Shown: positions 16,095 to 24,249 of the stretch, piece after piece
How the letters are laid out: each line of letters starts with the position of its first letter
Numbering within the stretch: position 1 is the first letter of the stretch
Assembly: GCA_964440115.1 (NCBI GenBank)
Contig: CAYTPV010000005.1
Span: 313,647 to 377,646, forward strand
Source of the DNA: JAEWWD01 sp964440115
Lineage (GTDB): Bacteria; Bacillota; Clostridia; Christensenellales; CAG-138
Direction of reading: 5' to 3'
DNA: 64,000 nt
The notes under the pieces: generated by a model
The model's input: only the letters and a program-made list of their open reading frames with translations
What the model was told of the DNA's origin: nothing
Database searches by the model: none
Translations under genes and position numbers: made by a program

Positions 16095-16327
16095 CACTTT
16101 TCTCCTTACGGTATTACTCGTATTGTTCCATTTCCGATAAAAAATAAAGACCTCATGCGGAAAATAAGGCGAAACGATACGAATGCGCCCTATTTCAGAG
16201 GAAAACGGCTGTTTTTCCTATATCATGCTTTACAAGCCGCCAGCCTTTTATTATAATCATCATCGGCTCTTTACAGGGATTTAGGGCCATTTGCGCCAGT
16301 GGCGCGTTGAAAGGAGCAATAAGTCCG

Positions 16328-16942
16328 ATGGGGAATTTTTTTGAAGCGCTTGCCGTTTTTGCGAAGTCGCAAAGCGTTTGGGTATATCTCTTTATATTCT
16401 TTGGCAAAATGCTGGAGGTATCGACTTCCACACTGCGTCTTGTGCTGATCAATCGCGGTATACGCGCGGTGGGCAGCATGATCGCGGTGCTCGAAATCAC
16501 ACTTTGGCTGGTGATCACAAGCACGGTCATGGCGGGATTTCAATCTGACCCGCTCAAAATACTGGTTTACGCGGTGGCGTTCGGCCTGGGCAATTTCATT
16601 GGCTCCTGGCTGGATGAAAAACTCGCGTTCGGCCTTTCTTCCATTCAGGTGGTCGTACCGGATGAAGAGACGGCGCACACGCTTTGCTGCGCGCTGCGCG
16701 AAAAGGGCTACGGCATAACTTCCATGGATGTGCATGGCATCGACGACGAAAGGCGCTTCATGCTGCTGCTTATGATAAGGCGCAAACTTCTGAGCGAAGC
16801 TCTGGATTTGATCGGCAAGCTGACCGATAAAGCCGTTATCACCGTCAGCGACGTCAAAGTGCAGAAGGGCGGCTATATGCGCGGCCCCTCCGCCCGGAAC
16901 TTCGGGCCGGTGGTAAGGCTGCTCGGGAAAAACGACAAATGA
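16328..16942 (+). CDS. UPF0316/DUF2179-DUF5698 membrane protein (YebE-like)
   Basis: 204 residues. Three N-terminal membrane helices (about 15-90) contain the family stretch VSTSTLRLVLINRGIRAVG. A soluble C-terminal DUF2179-like domain (about 100-190) follows, which elsewhere is found at the end of YitT-type proteins. The cellular role is not established. ATG 16328 is preceded by AAAGGAG 12 bases upstream; the reading frame is open to a TTG at 16307, which is less likely. Confidence 0.8.
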   Translation: MGNFFEALAVFAKSQSVWVYLFIFFGKMLEVSTSTLRLVLINRGIRAVGSMIAVLEITLWLVITSTVMAGFQSDPLKILVYAVAFGLGNFIGSWLDEKLAFGLSSIQVVVPDEETAHTLCCALREKGYGITSMDVHGIDDERRFMLLLMIRRKLLSEALDLIGKLTDKAVITVSDVKVQKGGYMRGPSARNFGPVVRLLGKNDK

Positions 16943-16948
16943 TGCTTT

Positions 16949-16981
16949 CCGGCGCCGGGTTATCCGGTGCCGGTTTGTTTT
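16949..16981 (+). terminator. Rho-independent terminator
   Basis: CCGGCGCCGG-gttat-CCGGTGCCGG followed by TTTGTTTT. Confidence 0.88.
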
Positions 16982-17010
16982 AAACAGGCAGAGCGGGGGA
17001 GGGTGGATTT

Positions 17011-17841
17011 GTGAGCAGGTATTCTGGGCCATTGCGCTTTGCGCATCGCGGCGTGGCGCAGGCAGCGCCTGAAAACACGTTGGAGTCTTTTCAGGCGGCT
17101 GTGGATGCGGGCTTGGAGGGCATTGAACTGGATATTCGCATGTCCCGTGACGGGGAAATCGTAGTGGTGCACGACGAAACGCTTTCGCGTTTGACGCACG
17201 GGCATCCTACCCGTGAAATCAGCGCATGCATTGCCGACCTGACTTGGGAAGAGCTTTCGGCTGTAGAACTCTCCTATGCTGGTCACTTGCTCGAACAAAT
17301 GCCGCCGCCTGACGGAAAGGCCCGAACTGTGGAAGCGGCAGGAGATGTGCGTATGTCGAAGCTCATGCGGCTTTCGGATATGCTTCAATGGCTTTCACTG
17401 CAGCCGGGGGATACGGCCGTTGAAATCGAATGCAAAGCGCCCGGTATGATTCCCCGCCTGCTGCGTATACTCGATTCCTCTCCGTTGTGCCCGAGCTGCA
17501 TCGTGTTCTCCGGCGAACCGGGCTATATCGAGGAAATCCAGACGACGTGTGCGCGCGAAGGAAAGCCCAAAGGACTCAAGCTCGGTGCGAATATCCGGCG
17601 CTTGACAGATGAAGCAAAGGCTGGCATTATGCGCATGGATCTGTACGAGATCGGTCTCAACGACGGCTGTGTGACAAAAGAAGATATGCAGTGGCTTTCG
17701 GATCGCGGCATACTGGCGTTTTCCAACCTCGGGGATTATCCGGCGTGGTGGGAAACGGCGTGCGAACTGGGCATGCACGCGCTCAAAACCAACTATGTGT
17801 CCGTGTTTACGGATTGGTGGCTTTCACGCTTTGGCAAATAG
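17011..17841 (+). CDS. Glycerophosphodiester phosphodiesterase
   Basis: 276-residue GDPD TIM-barrel enzyme releasing glycerol 3-phosphate from glycerophosphodiesters. Active-site motifs: HRGVAQAAPENTLESFQAA (residues 12-30, catalytic HR and ENT), GIELDIRMSRDGEIVVVHDE (metal ligands E and D, and the second catalytic H), and a later VEIECKAPG. The GTG start follows GGGGAGGGTGGATTT. No signal peptide, so it acts on intracellular substrate. Own terminator. Confidence 0.92.
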   Translation: MSRYSGPLRFAHRGVAQAAPENTLESFQAAVDAGLEGIELDIRMSRDGEIVVVHDETLSRLTHGHPTREISACIADLTWEELSAVELSYAGHLLEQMPPPDGKARTVEAAGDVRMSKLMRLSDMLQWLSLQPGDTAVEIECKAPGMIPRLLRILDSSPLCPSCIVFSGEPGYIEEIQTTCAREGKPKGLKLGANIRRLTDEAKAGIMRMDLYEIGLNDGCVTKEDMQWLSDRGILAFSNLGDYPAWWETACELGMHALKTNYVSVFTDWWLSRFGK

Positions 17842-17856
17842 AGCCTACTGACAAAG

Positions 17857-17895
17857 GATCGCCCCACTAAGGAGTTTGTGGGGCGGTCTTTTTTT
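17857..17895 (+). terminator. Rho-independent terminator after GDPD
   Basis: GATCGCCCCAC ... GTGGGGCGGTC followed by a run of T (17889-17895). Confidence 0.92.
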
Positions 17896-17903
17896 ATGCA
17901 TAC

Positions 17904-17930
17904 GAAAACTTTATTCATGATAACAGCGTC
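17904..17930 (+). promoter_or_regulatory. ECF-type promoter of sigV-rsiV (autoregulation)
   Basis: GAAAAC (17904-17909), 17 bp, CGTC (17927-17930), the AAC/CGTC pattern of sigma-V and related ECF promoters. A TATACT (17931-17936) is adjacent. The promoter lies about 80 bp before the sigma factor start. Confidence 0.7.
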
Positions 17931-18009
17931 TATACTATGAAGACATACACAGAATAGGTCATGGCGCATGAGCGCATGATCTGCGAAAGAAGGGAACCGG
18001 AGTTTGTCC

Positions 18010-18498
18010 ATGCTTGCATGTGAGCAGTTGACAGAATATATCATCGAAAATCAGGCGAGCTTTTACCGCCTGGCCTACAGTTATCTGTCCAATCGGGAAG
18101 ATGCGCTCGATGCCGTTCAGAATGCGGTTTGCAAGGCGATGGAGGGCTATGATCGGCTGCGCAGGGCCGATGCCGTGCGCACCTGGTTTTACCGCATATT
18201 GGTGTATGAATGCATCGACAGGCTTCGCGCAAGAGGAAAGCTGAAGTTTCTTCCCCCCGAAGCGCTGGATACAGCGTATTACGAGGACCCTGTCCCGCAG
18301 GATGACAGCCTGCAGCGCCGCGTGGATGCGCTTGCGCCTGAGGTACAGACAGTCATCCGCCTGCGGTTTTACGAGGAATTTTCCCTTGAGGAAATCGCCG
18401 CCGTGACGGGGTGGAATTTGAACACGGTGAAAACCAGGCTCTATGGGGGACTGCGCAAACTCAGATTGACGATGGAAGGAGAAGCTGACTATGAATGA
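18010..18498 (+). CDS. sigV: ECF RNA polymerase sigma factor, SigV-like
   Basis: 162 residues. Region 2 (ASFYRLAYSYLSNREDALDAVQNAV, about 16-40) and region 4 (VIRLRFYEEFSLEEIAAVTG with LNTVKTRLYGGLRKLR) are intact. The following overlapping gene is an RsiV-type anti-sigma factor, which ties this to the SigV lysozyme/cell-envelope stress system of Bacillus and Clostridioides. ATG 18010 follows CGGAG; a TTG at 18004 is the alternative. An ECF promoter upstream suggests self-activation. Confidence 0.85.
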   Translation: MLACEQLTEYIIENQASFYRLAYSYLSNREDALDAVQNAVCKAMEGYDRLRRADAVRTWFYRILVYECIDRLRARGKLKFLPPEALDTAYYEDPVPQDDSLQRRVDALAPEVQTVIRLRFYEEFSLEEIAAVTGWNLNTVKTRLYGGLRKLRLTMEGEADYE

Positions 18499-19348
18499 AT
18501 GGAAGCGCGCTAAGGCGGAATATGACAGCACGCCGATACCCGACGAATTGCATTCCCGCGTGCAGATGGGAATGGCGCAAGCGCAAATGCAGCGGCAAGT
18601 CACGATCAAAAGCCGGAGACTGCTGCGTATTGTCGCAAGAACGGCTGCCTGTCTGCTCGCGTTGTTTGTTGTGCTCAACGCCAGCCCAGCAATCGCGCAG
18701 GCGGCAGGAAATCTGCCCGTCGTCGGCCCGTTGTTTCGGGTGCTGACCATAGAGAATTGGCGTGAAACTCGAAAGGACGCTTCCTTTGATGTAGAAGTGC
18801 CGTATGTGGAAAGCAAAAACGACAGCACGGAACAGATCAACAAAGAGATTCAGGCGCGCGTCAACCAAAAGGTTGTCGAGGGCAATCAGATTATAAAGGA
18901 TTATAAAGACGCGTTTTTTGAAACCGGCGGCACGCAGCAGGATTGGGACGCCCACGATAACAAAGTGACGGTTACTTACTCCGTCAAAGCCCAGACGGTT
19001 ACGATGGTATCCTTTGTAGTGATTTCGGATGTTTCCATTGCCGACGCCTATCATGAGGAGTTCTATTATAATCTCGACGCAAACGGCAAAGAACTCAAGC
19101 TGTACGATCTGCTCGGGGATGAATGGATTGAAAAATGCAATCAGACTATAACAAAGCAGATACAGGAATACCCCGTAAAACCGGGCGAAATAAGTCCGTT
19201 TTTCGGTGCGGATATGGGCGGGTTCAGTACTGTCGATGAAACCACGCAGTTTTATATCAACAAAAAGGGGAATCCTGTGGTTGTGTTCCCGCGGGCTTCC
19301 ATCGCCATTGGCGCAATGGGTTCTGTTGAATTTGAAATCGCGAGGTAA
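18491..19348 (+). CDS. rsiV: RsiV-like anti-sigma factor / lysozyme sensor
   Basis: 285 residues. Cytoplasmic N-terminus (~1-45), one membrane span (~48-70, ARTAACLLALFVVLNAS) and an external domain. The juxtamembrane AGNLPVVGPLFRVLTI is the RsiV/DUF4179-type segment, and the C-terminal half is DUF3298-like (SIADAYHEEFYYNLDANGKE). In Bacillus RsiV binds lysozyme and is cut by signal peptidase and RasP to free SigV. It overlaps sigV by 8 bp. The usual target OatA is not nearby. Confidence 0.82.
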   Translation: MNEWKRAKAEYDSTPIPDELHSRVQMGMAQAQMQRQVTIKSRRLLRIVARTAACLLALFVVLNASPAIAQAAGNLPVVGPLFRVLTIENWRETRKDASFDVEVPYVESKNDSTEQINKEIQARVNQKVVEGNQIIKDYKDAFFETGGTQQDWDAHDNKVTVTYSVKAQTVTMVSFVVISDVSIADAYHEEFYYNLDANGKELKLYDLLGDEWIEKCNQTITKQIQEYPVKPGEISPFFGADMGGFSTVDETTQFYINKKGNPVVVFPRASIAIGAMGSVEFEIAR

Positions 19349-19354
19349 TTTATG

Positions 19355-19590
19355 TTGAGGGCTCTGCCTAACGGACCCTCAGTTCGCAATGGAAGTACAT
19401 GCCCTTACGGGCCTGTACTTCCTTGTTTACTGGGCCGATGCTTCGCTTGTTCTGCCACAGGCAGCGCTCAGCTTTGGCCCCCAAACTCCTGCTTAGGGCC
19501 GTAACGGCCCTAAGAACCCGTTTCAGAGATAGGGATACCCAAGGGACATGTCCCTTGGGTAGGGGTTCGGGGGCAAAGCCCCCGAAAAAA
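19355..19590 (-). repeat. Family C hairpin array, copy 1
   Basis: Five hairpins fill the rsiV / nucleoside-kinase convergent spacer: near 19355-19381, 19391-19422, 19492-19514 (TAGGGCCGT / ACGGCCCTA), 19536-19561 (TACCCAAGGGA-catg-TCCCTTGGGTA) and 19566-19586 (TTCGGGGGC-aaa-GCCCCCGAA). On the minus strand the order is hairpin, ACCCC, hairpin CCAAGGG..CCCTTGG, as in the copy at 47853-47930. No ORF of note. Confidence 0.7.
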
Positions 19591-19628
19591 AGCTCTGTTG
19601 ATAGCCTCTGGTTATTATATTTGCCTTA

Positions 19629-21338
19629 TCAGTCACCTTTTCTATAAAATGTGTTGCCGCCTATGAATTCGCGCAGTATGGAGGTAGGCGGGATTTCATC
19701 CTCCACGTCGGCCAGCGCAAAATAGTTCAGGAACTTCACAAGATCCCTAGCCATGCAGTAATAGGGGCTTTCTTCAGGTACCGCACGCAGCAGCGGGAAT
19801 ATGTGCTTTTTGAGCACGGCCGGTTCATATACGAGCGCCGTATTAAAAAATGCGTCCGCCTGTTCCTGATAGGGAAATATCCATGTTTCTTCGCCACGAC
19901 GCACGCTCGGCCACATGGAAAGCGTCTGCTCCACGCTCGCACCGCGCATTTCGTGATCGCGCACCATGCGCCGTAACAGCCGGATATCCGTTGTGCGGAT
20001 GCGGTTGTGGTCGTCTAGGTTGAGCGTGGTCAGCGCACTGACATACACGCGGAATATCTGCTCGATGTGGATGGCGGGGCTGAGCATGCGCGGGTTGAGC
20101 CCGTGTATACCCTCTATGATCAGCGGCTCGTCGGGGCCTATCTGCAGAAGCTTGCCCTTAGGCGCGCGGCGCGCGGCTTTAAAATCGAACACCGGCAGTT
20201 CCACCTTCTCACCCGCGATGAGCAGTTCAAGATCCTGCTTGAAGCGCTCGATATCCAGCGTTTCGATATGCTCCAGATCCCGCTCGCCCTTTTCATCCAC
20301 GGGTACTTTGTCGCGGTCGAGATAATAATCGTCGAGCGAAATAAGCACCGGGCTTTTGCCCAGCACGCGAAGCTGCGTATACAGACGGTTCGCGGAAGTG
20401 GTTTTGCCCGAAGAAGACGGCCCCGCCAGCATCACTGCCCGTGCGCCGCGCTGTACGATCTGGTCGGCAAGCTGCGCATAGCTTTTTTCATGCAGCGCCT
20501 CGCTTACGCGCACCAGCTCGCGCACACGGCCGTTCATTGTCATATCGTTGAGATCCGCGACATTGGCGCAGCGCAGCAGGCTGACCCATTCATCGCTCTG
20601 CGAAAACACCGCGGCGAGCTTGGGGCTGTGCTCGTATGCACCGGGTTGATCCGGCTTTTCCTTATCCGGCAGCAGCATGACCAATCCGGGCGGCAGGTAA
20701 TGGAAATCGAACACGCGGACAAACCCGGTGCTGGGCGCCATTTCACCGTAAAAGTAATCCATGTATCCGTCGTGCCGGTACACGTCGAAATAGCTGAATT
20801 TGCGCCACTGAAGCAGCCGCACTTTGTCTATCTGCCCGTCGTCCTTGAAAAAGTCCACAGCTTCCTTGATATCGAGCCGCTCGCGCTTAAGTGGATAATT
20901 CGCTTCGATGATGCGCGCGCATTCCTCTTTGAGCAGCAGCGTATCGTCATTAGACAACGACGGGCTTTTTTCAATTTGCAGGTATAGACCCTGACCCAGC
21001 GCGTACTGCACCAGCACGCGTGCGCCCGGGAACAGTCTCCTGACGGCAAGAAGCAGCACGAACAGCAGCGTGCGCTCATATACGCGTCGCCCCATCTGGT
21101 CGCCATAGCGCAGCAGACGAATCACGCCGTTTGCGCGTTCCACATCTGCGCGGGGACAGGGGGCGCCATCCTTCATGCGAACGGGGTCGTAATTGAGGTG
21201 AAATATCTCCCCGCCGATCTGTGCGGCGAGAGGCTTTTTGGCCATATGCTCGTCGTCCAGTCCGGCGCGGCGAATGAGTTCCGAAAGCGTTTCGCCGCAG
21301 GAAGCATCTATCGTTATGCCGTCTATGGTCAGCTTCAT
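19629..21338 (-). CDS. TGS domain - uridine kinase-like nucleoside kinase
   Basis: 569 residues. Residues ~1-65 are a TGS-like domain, the middle resembles the threonyl-tRNA synthetase N-terminal region, and residues ~300-500 are a phosphoribulokinase/uridine kinase P-loop domain with LAGPSSSGKTTSANRL and SLDDYYLDRDKVP. This fusion is a known clostridial nucleoside kinase type. It likely phosphorylates a pyrimidine nucleoside; the substrate is not certain. ATG 21338 follows GGAGGGACGATTG. The frame is open to 21398 but without homology there. Confidence 0.85.
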   Translation of the reverse strand: MKLTIDGITIDASCGETLSELIRRAGLDDEHMAKKPLAAQIGGEIFHLNYDPVRMKDGAPCPRADVERANGVIRLLRYGDQMGRRVYERTLLFVLLLAVRRLFPGARVLVQYALGQGLYLQIEKSPSLSNDDTLLLKEECARIIEANYPLKRERLDIKEAVDFFKDDGQIDKVRLLQWRKFSYFDVYRHDGYMDYFYGEMAPSTGFVRVFDFHYLPPGLVMLLPDKEKPDQPGAYEHSPKLAAVFSQSDEWVSLLRCANVADLNDMTMNGRVRELVRVSEALHEKSYAQLADQIVQRGARAVMLAGPSSSGKTTSANRLYTQLRVLGKSPVLISLDDYYLDRDKVPVDEKGERDLEHIETLDIERFKQDLELLIAGEKVELPVFDFKAARRAPKGKLLQIGPDEPLIIEGIHGLNPRMLSPAIHIEQIFRVYVSALTTLNLDDHNRIRTTDIRLLRRMVRDHEMRGASVEQTLSMWPSVRRGEETWIFPYQEQADAFFNTALVYEPAVLKKHIFPLLRAVPEESPYYCMARDLVKFLNYFALADVEDEIPPTSILREFIGGNTFYRKGD

Positions 21339-21468
21339 CAATCGTCCCTCCATTTTATTCTTTTTTTTCGCCCTAGTAACCGGTATATGCCTTATCATAT
21401 CATGCCCCGATACCTTGTAAAATGCGTTTGCACAACTTTTTCCATCACATTCCGCGGCCTTTGCGACA

Positions 21469-21497
21469 TTGACCGGCCGTCAGATTTGCGTTACAAT
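21469..21497 (+). promoter_or_regulatory. Promoter of nfnAB
   Basis: TTGACC (21469-21474), 17 bp, TACAAT (21492-21497), about 75 bp before nfnA. Confidence 0.65.
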
Positions 21498-21572
21498 CCA
21501 AATGTATGCGCAATTGAGGGCAAATACCGTTGCAATGACGCAACGATGTAAGCATTATAAGGAGGCTTCCTG

Positions 21573-22421
21573 ATGTACCAGATTGTCACCAAACGTCCGC
21601 TTCATGACACGGTCACCTTAATGGAGGTGCACGCGCCCATGGTAGCAAGAAAGGCGCTGCCCGGTCAGTTCATCATTCTGCGTATCGATGAGCAGGGCGA
21701 ACGCATTCCGTTAACCATCGCGGGGTACGACCGCGACAAGGGCACGGTCACAATTATTTTCCAGAAGGTTGGCGCGACAACGCGGCGTCTGGATGAATTG
21801 AACCAAGGCGATTCCATACTCGATTTCGTGGGTCCTCTGGGCAAACCGAGCGAATTTGAGGAATTCAAAGGCAAAAAGGTCGCGGTCATCGGCGGCGGTC
21901 TGGGCATTGCCATCGCTTACCCGCAGGCCAAAGCGCTGCATGAAATCGGCGCGGATGTCGATATCATCGTAGGGTTCCGCAACACCAGCCTGTTTATTCT
22001 GGTGGACGAACTGCAAAGCGCCTGCACCAATCTCTATATCATGACCGACGACGGCAGCAACGGCCGCAAGGGCTTCACCACCACTGCGCTCGAAGAACAG
22101 ATCAACGCGGGCGTGAAGTACGACGCGGTGATCGCCATCGGCCCCTTGCCCATGATGCGCGCTGTTGCCAATATCACCAAACCCCACGGCATCAAGACCA
22201 TCGTTTCCATGAATCCCATCATGATCGACGGCACGGGCATGTGCGGCGGCTGCCGCTTGACCGTAGCGGGCGAAACCAAATTTGCCTGCGTCGACGGCCC
22301 GGATTTCGACGGGCATCTGGTGGATTTTGACGAAGCCATGCAGAGAAGCCGTATGTACAAAGGAGAGGAAGCGGCCAGCATGGAAAAGCATGCCTGCCGT
22401 CTGACGGGAGAGGTGAAGTAA
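21573..22421 (+). CDS. nfnA: NfnA: electron-bifurcating NADH-dependent ferredoxin:NADP+ oxidoreductase, small subunit
   Basis: 282 residues. FAD-binding (GQFIILRIDEQGERIPLTIAG) and NAD-binding (GGGLGIAIAYPQAKALHE) modules precede a C-terminal [2Fe-2S] site, GTGMCGGCRL...FACVDGPDFDGH. This matches the sulfide dehydrogenase/NfnA family. With NfnB it couples NADH and reduced ferredoxin oxidation to NADP+ reduction, a typical anaerobe route to NADPH. The next gene starts two bases after the stop. Confidence 0.9.
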   Translation: MYQIVTKRPLHDTVTLMEVHAPMVARKALPGQFIILRIDEQGERIPLTIAGYDRDKGTVTIIFQKVGATTRRLDELNQGDSILDFVGPLGKPSEFEEFKGKKVAVIGGGLGIAIAYPQAKALHEIGADVDIIVGFRNTSLFILVDELQSACTNLYIMTDDGSNGRKGFTTTALEEQINAGVKYDAVIAIGPLPMMRAVANITKPHGIKTIVSMNPIMIDGTGMCGGCRLTVAGETKFACVDGPDFDGHLVDFDEAMQRSRMYKGEEAASMEKHACRLTGEVK

Positions 22422-22422
22422 T

Positions 22423-23835
22423 ATGCCAAACATGAATCCGAAAAAACTTCCTTCGCGCGAACAGCTGCCGGAAGTCCGCAATAAGAATTTTGAAGAAGTA
22501 TCCCACGGTTACGACGCCGCTATGGCGGTGGAAGAAGCCGGCCGCTGCCTGAACTGCAAGCATAAGCCCTGCGTGGAAGGCTGCCCGGTCAACGTGCGTA
22601 TTCCCGAATTCATCAAGGCCATATCGGATAGCAAATTCGACGAAGCCTATGAAATTTTGAAGAGCACCAACAGCCTGCCCGCCATCTGCGGCCGCGTGTG
22701 TCCGCAGGAAACCCAGTGCGAGCAGAAATGCGTGCGCGGCATCAAGGGGGAGCCAGTCGGTATAGGTCGACTGGAGCGCTTCGCGGCGGATTATGCCATG
22801 CAGAAGGCCAGGGAAACCGGCGCATCAGTTGCGTCCGGCGCGCCCGCGGCGAAGAACGGCAAAAAGGTCGCCGTCATAGGCTCCGGCCCGGCCGGTTTGA
22901 CCTGCGCTGGCGATCTTGCCAAGCTCGGTTACGACGTGACCATATTTGAAGCCCTGCACACCCCCGGCGGCGTGCTCATGTACGGCATTCCTGAGTTCCG
23001 TCTGCCCAAGGGACTGGTGCGCGAAGAAATCGCCACCGTGGAAAAGCTGGGCGTGAAGATACTGACCAATACCGTCGTCGGCCGCTCCATCAGTCTCGAT
23101 GAGCTGCTCGAAGACGAAGGCTTTGAAGCCGCTTTCATAGGCTCCGGCGCGGGACTTCCCAACTTCCAGAAGATTCCCGGCGAAAACCTAAACGGCGTAT
23201 ACTCCGCCAACGAGTTTTTGACGCGCATCAACCTCATGAAAGCATATGCGTTCCCCAAGACGGATACGCCGGTGCGCGTGGGCAAGAATGTCGCCGTCAT
23301 CGGCGGCGGCAATGTCGCGATGGACGCAGCGCGCTGCGCAAAGCGTCTGGGCGCTGAGAATGTGTACATCGTATATCGCCGCAGCGAGGTAGAAATGCCC
23401 GCGCGTGTGGAAGAAGTGCACCACGCCAAGGAAGAGGGCATCATATTCAAGATGCTGTGCAACCCCACCCGCATCAACGGCAACGAAACCGGCAATGCCG
23501 TCTCCATGGAATGTGTGGAGATGGAGCTGGGCGAACCGGATGCCTCCGGCCGCAGGAAACCCGTTGTCAAGAAGGGCAGCGAGTTCACGCTCGATGTGGA
23601 TACCGTGGTTGTGGCTATCGGCAACTCCCCCAACCCGCTCATCAAGAACACCACCCCCGGCCTTGCGACACAAAAGTGGGGCGGCATCGTAGCGGATGAG
23701 GAAACCGGCGCAACGAGCAAGCCGTACGTATACGCGGGCGGCGATGCCGTAACGGGCGCAGCTACCGTTATACTCGCCATGGGCGCGGGCAAGAAAGCCG
23801 CAGCGGCCATCCACGAAGCGCTGAGCAAGAAGTAA
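22423..23835 (+). CDS. nfnB: NfnB: NfnAB large subunit (glutamate synthase small-subunit homolog)
   Basis: 470 residues. An N-terminal two-[4Fe-4S] region has CLNCKHKPCVEGCPV and CGRVCPQETQCEQKC (about 40-105). The FAD motif GSGPAGLTCAGDLAKLGYDV, the NADP motif GGGNVAMDAARCAKRLGAENV and the C-terminal GGDAVTGAATVILAMGAG follow. Often annotated as NADPH-dependent glutamate synthase, but pairing with NfnA argues for NfnB. Confidence 0.9.
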   Translation: MPNMNPKKLPSREQLPEVRNKNFEEVSHGYDAAMAVEEAGRCLNCKHKPCVEGCPVNVRIPEFIKAISDSKFDEAYEILKSTNSLPAICGRVCPQETQCEQKCVRGIKGEPVGIGRLERFAADYAMQKARETGASVASGAPAAKNGKKVAVIGSGPAGLTCAGDLAKLGYDVTIFEALHTPGGVLMYGIPEFRLPKGLVREEIATVEKLGVKILTNTVVGRSISLDELLEDEGFEAAFIGSGAGLPNFQKIPGENLNGVYSANEFLTRINLMKAYAFPKTDTPVRVGKNVAVIGGGNVAMDAARCAKRLGAENVYIVYRRSEVEMPARVEEVHHAKEEGIIFKMLCNPTRINGNETGNAVSMECVEMELGEPDASGRRKPVVKKGSEFTLDVDTVVVAIGNSPNPLIKNTTPGLATQKWGGIVADEETGATSKPYVYAGGDAVTGAATVILAMGAGKKAAAAIHEALSKK

Positions 23836-23850
23836 ACTGTTCAATATCAC

Positions 23851-23876
23851 AGGCCGCTCCGTTGGGGCGGCCTTTT
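23851..23876 (+). terminator. Rho-independent terminator after nfnB
   Basis: AGGCCGCTCC-gtt-GGGGCGGCCT then TTT. Confidence 0.8.
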
Positions 23877-23894
23877 CACGTTACTCGATATCAC

Positions 23895-23974
23895 AAGGTA
23901 TCGCCGCCTTCGGGCGGCGACGATTAATTATTTTATTTAATGGCGGGAGGGCTGCGGCCCCCCGCGCCCCCTAG
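23895..23974 (+). repeat. Family A intergenic repeat, copy 2
   Basis: Same layout as the copy after rplL: TATCGCCGCC-ttc-GGGCGGCGACGA, TTATTTTATTTAAT, GCGGGAGGGCTGCGGCCC, CCCCTAGG. Downstream of nfnB in its orientation. The 23975-24104 stretch that follows holds small inverted repeats (for example GGTGGGA at 24048 against TCCCACC at 24066) but no gene. Confidence 0.85.
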
Positions 23975-24104
23975 GACGTATCGCTCATAGTTATAGGCCA
24001 AAAATGCGACCAGAACAGCCAATACCGGCGGGTAACCGTCATGAAACAGGTGGGATCCGGATTTAGTCCCACCAACGTAGGCATGACACGAAAGACATAA
24101 ATAA

Positions 24105-24249
24105 GTCCCATCTGACGACATGTGCGTCAGATGGGACACCTTGCACGCGGCGGTACGCGACAGAAGCCTTTAGGCTTCCGAGCATGCCGCCGCGTGAGAA
24201 AATCCGCCAGAGCGACCTCGCATCGATTGACGAAGTCAATTGATGCGAC
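24105..24249 (-). repeat. Family B three-hairpin 3' element, copy 1 (downstream of sipL)
   Basis: Read on the plus strand: hairpin I GTCCCATCTGAC-[GACATGTGC]-GTCAGATGGGAC (24105-24137), ACCTTG, hairpin II CACGCGGCGG...CCGCCGCGTG (24144-24196, with an inner loop ACGCGACAG...CCGAGC and an inner stem AAGCCT/AGGCTT), GAAAATCCGCC, then hairpin III CGCATCGATTGAC-gaa-GTCAATTGATGCG ending at 24247. The sipL stop codon starts at 24250. Annotated minus because a transcript of the neighbouring gene would read it in that sense. Confidence 0.85.

Noticed and set aside
19355..19590. CRISPR array or tandem repeats
   Set aside because: Hairpins differ in sequence and spacing; no regular direct repeats or cas genes.
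22423..23835. Glutamate synthase small subunit (GltD)
   Set aside because: The fold is shared, but direct coupling to NfnA and absence of a GltB large subunit favour NfnB.
24105..24249. tRNA or known riboswitch in the family B elements
   Set aside because: No cloverleaf, TTCGA arm or known riboswitch core; the elements follow stop codons and do not precede genes.
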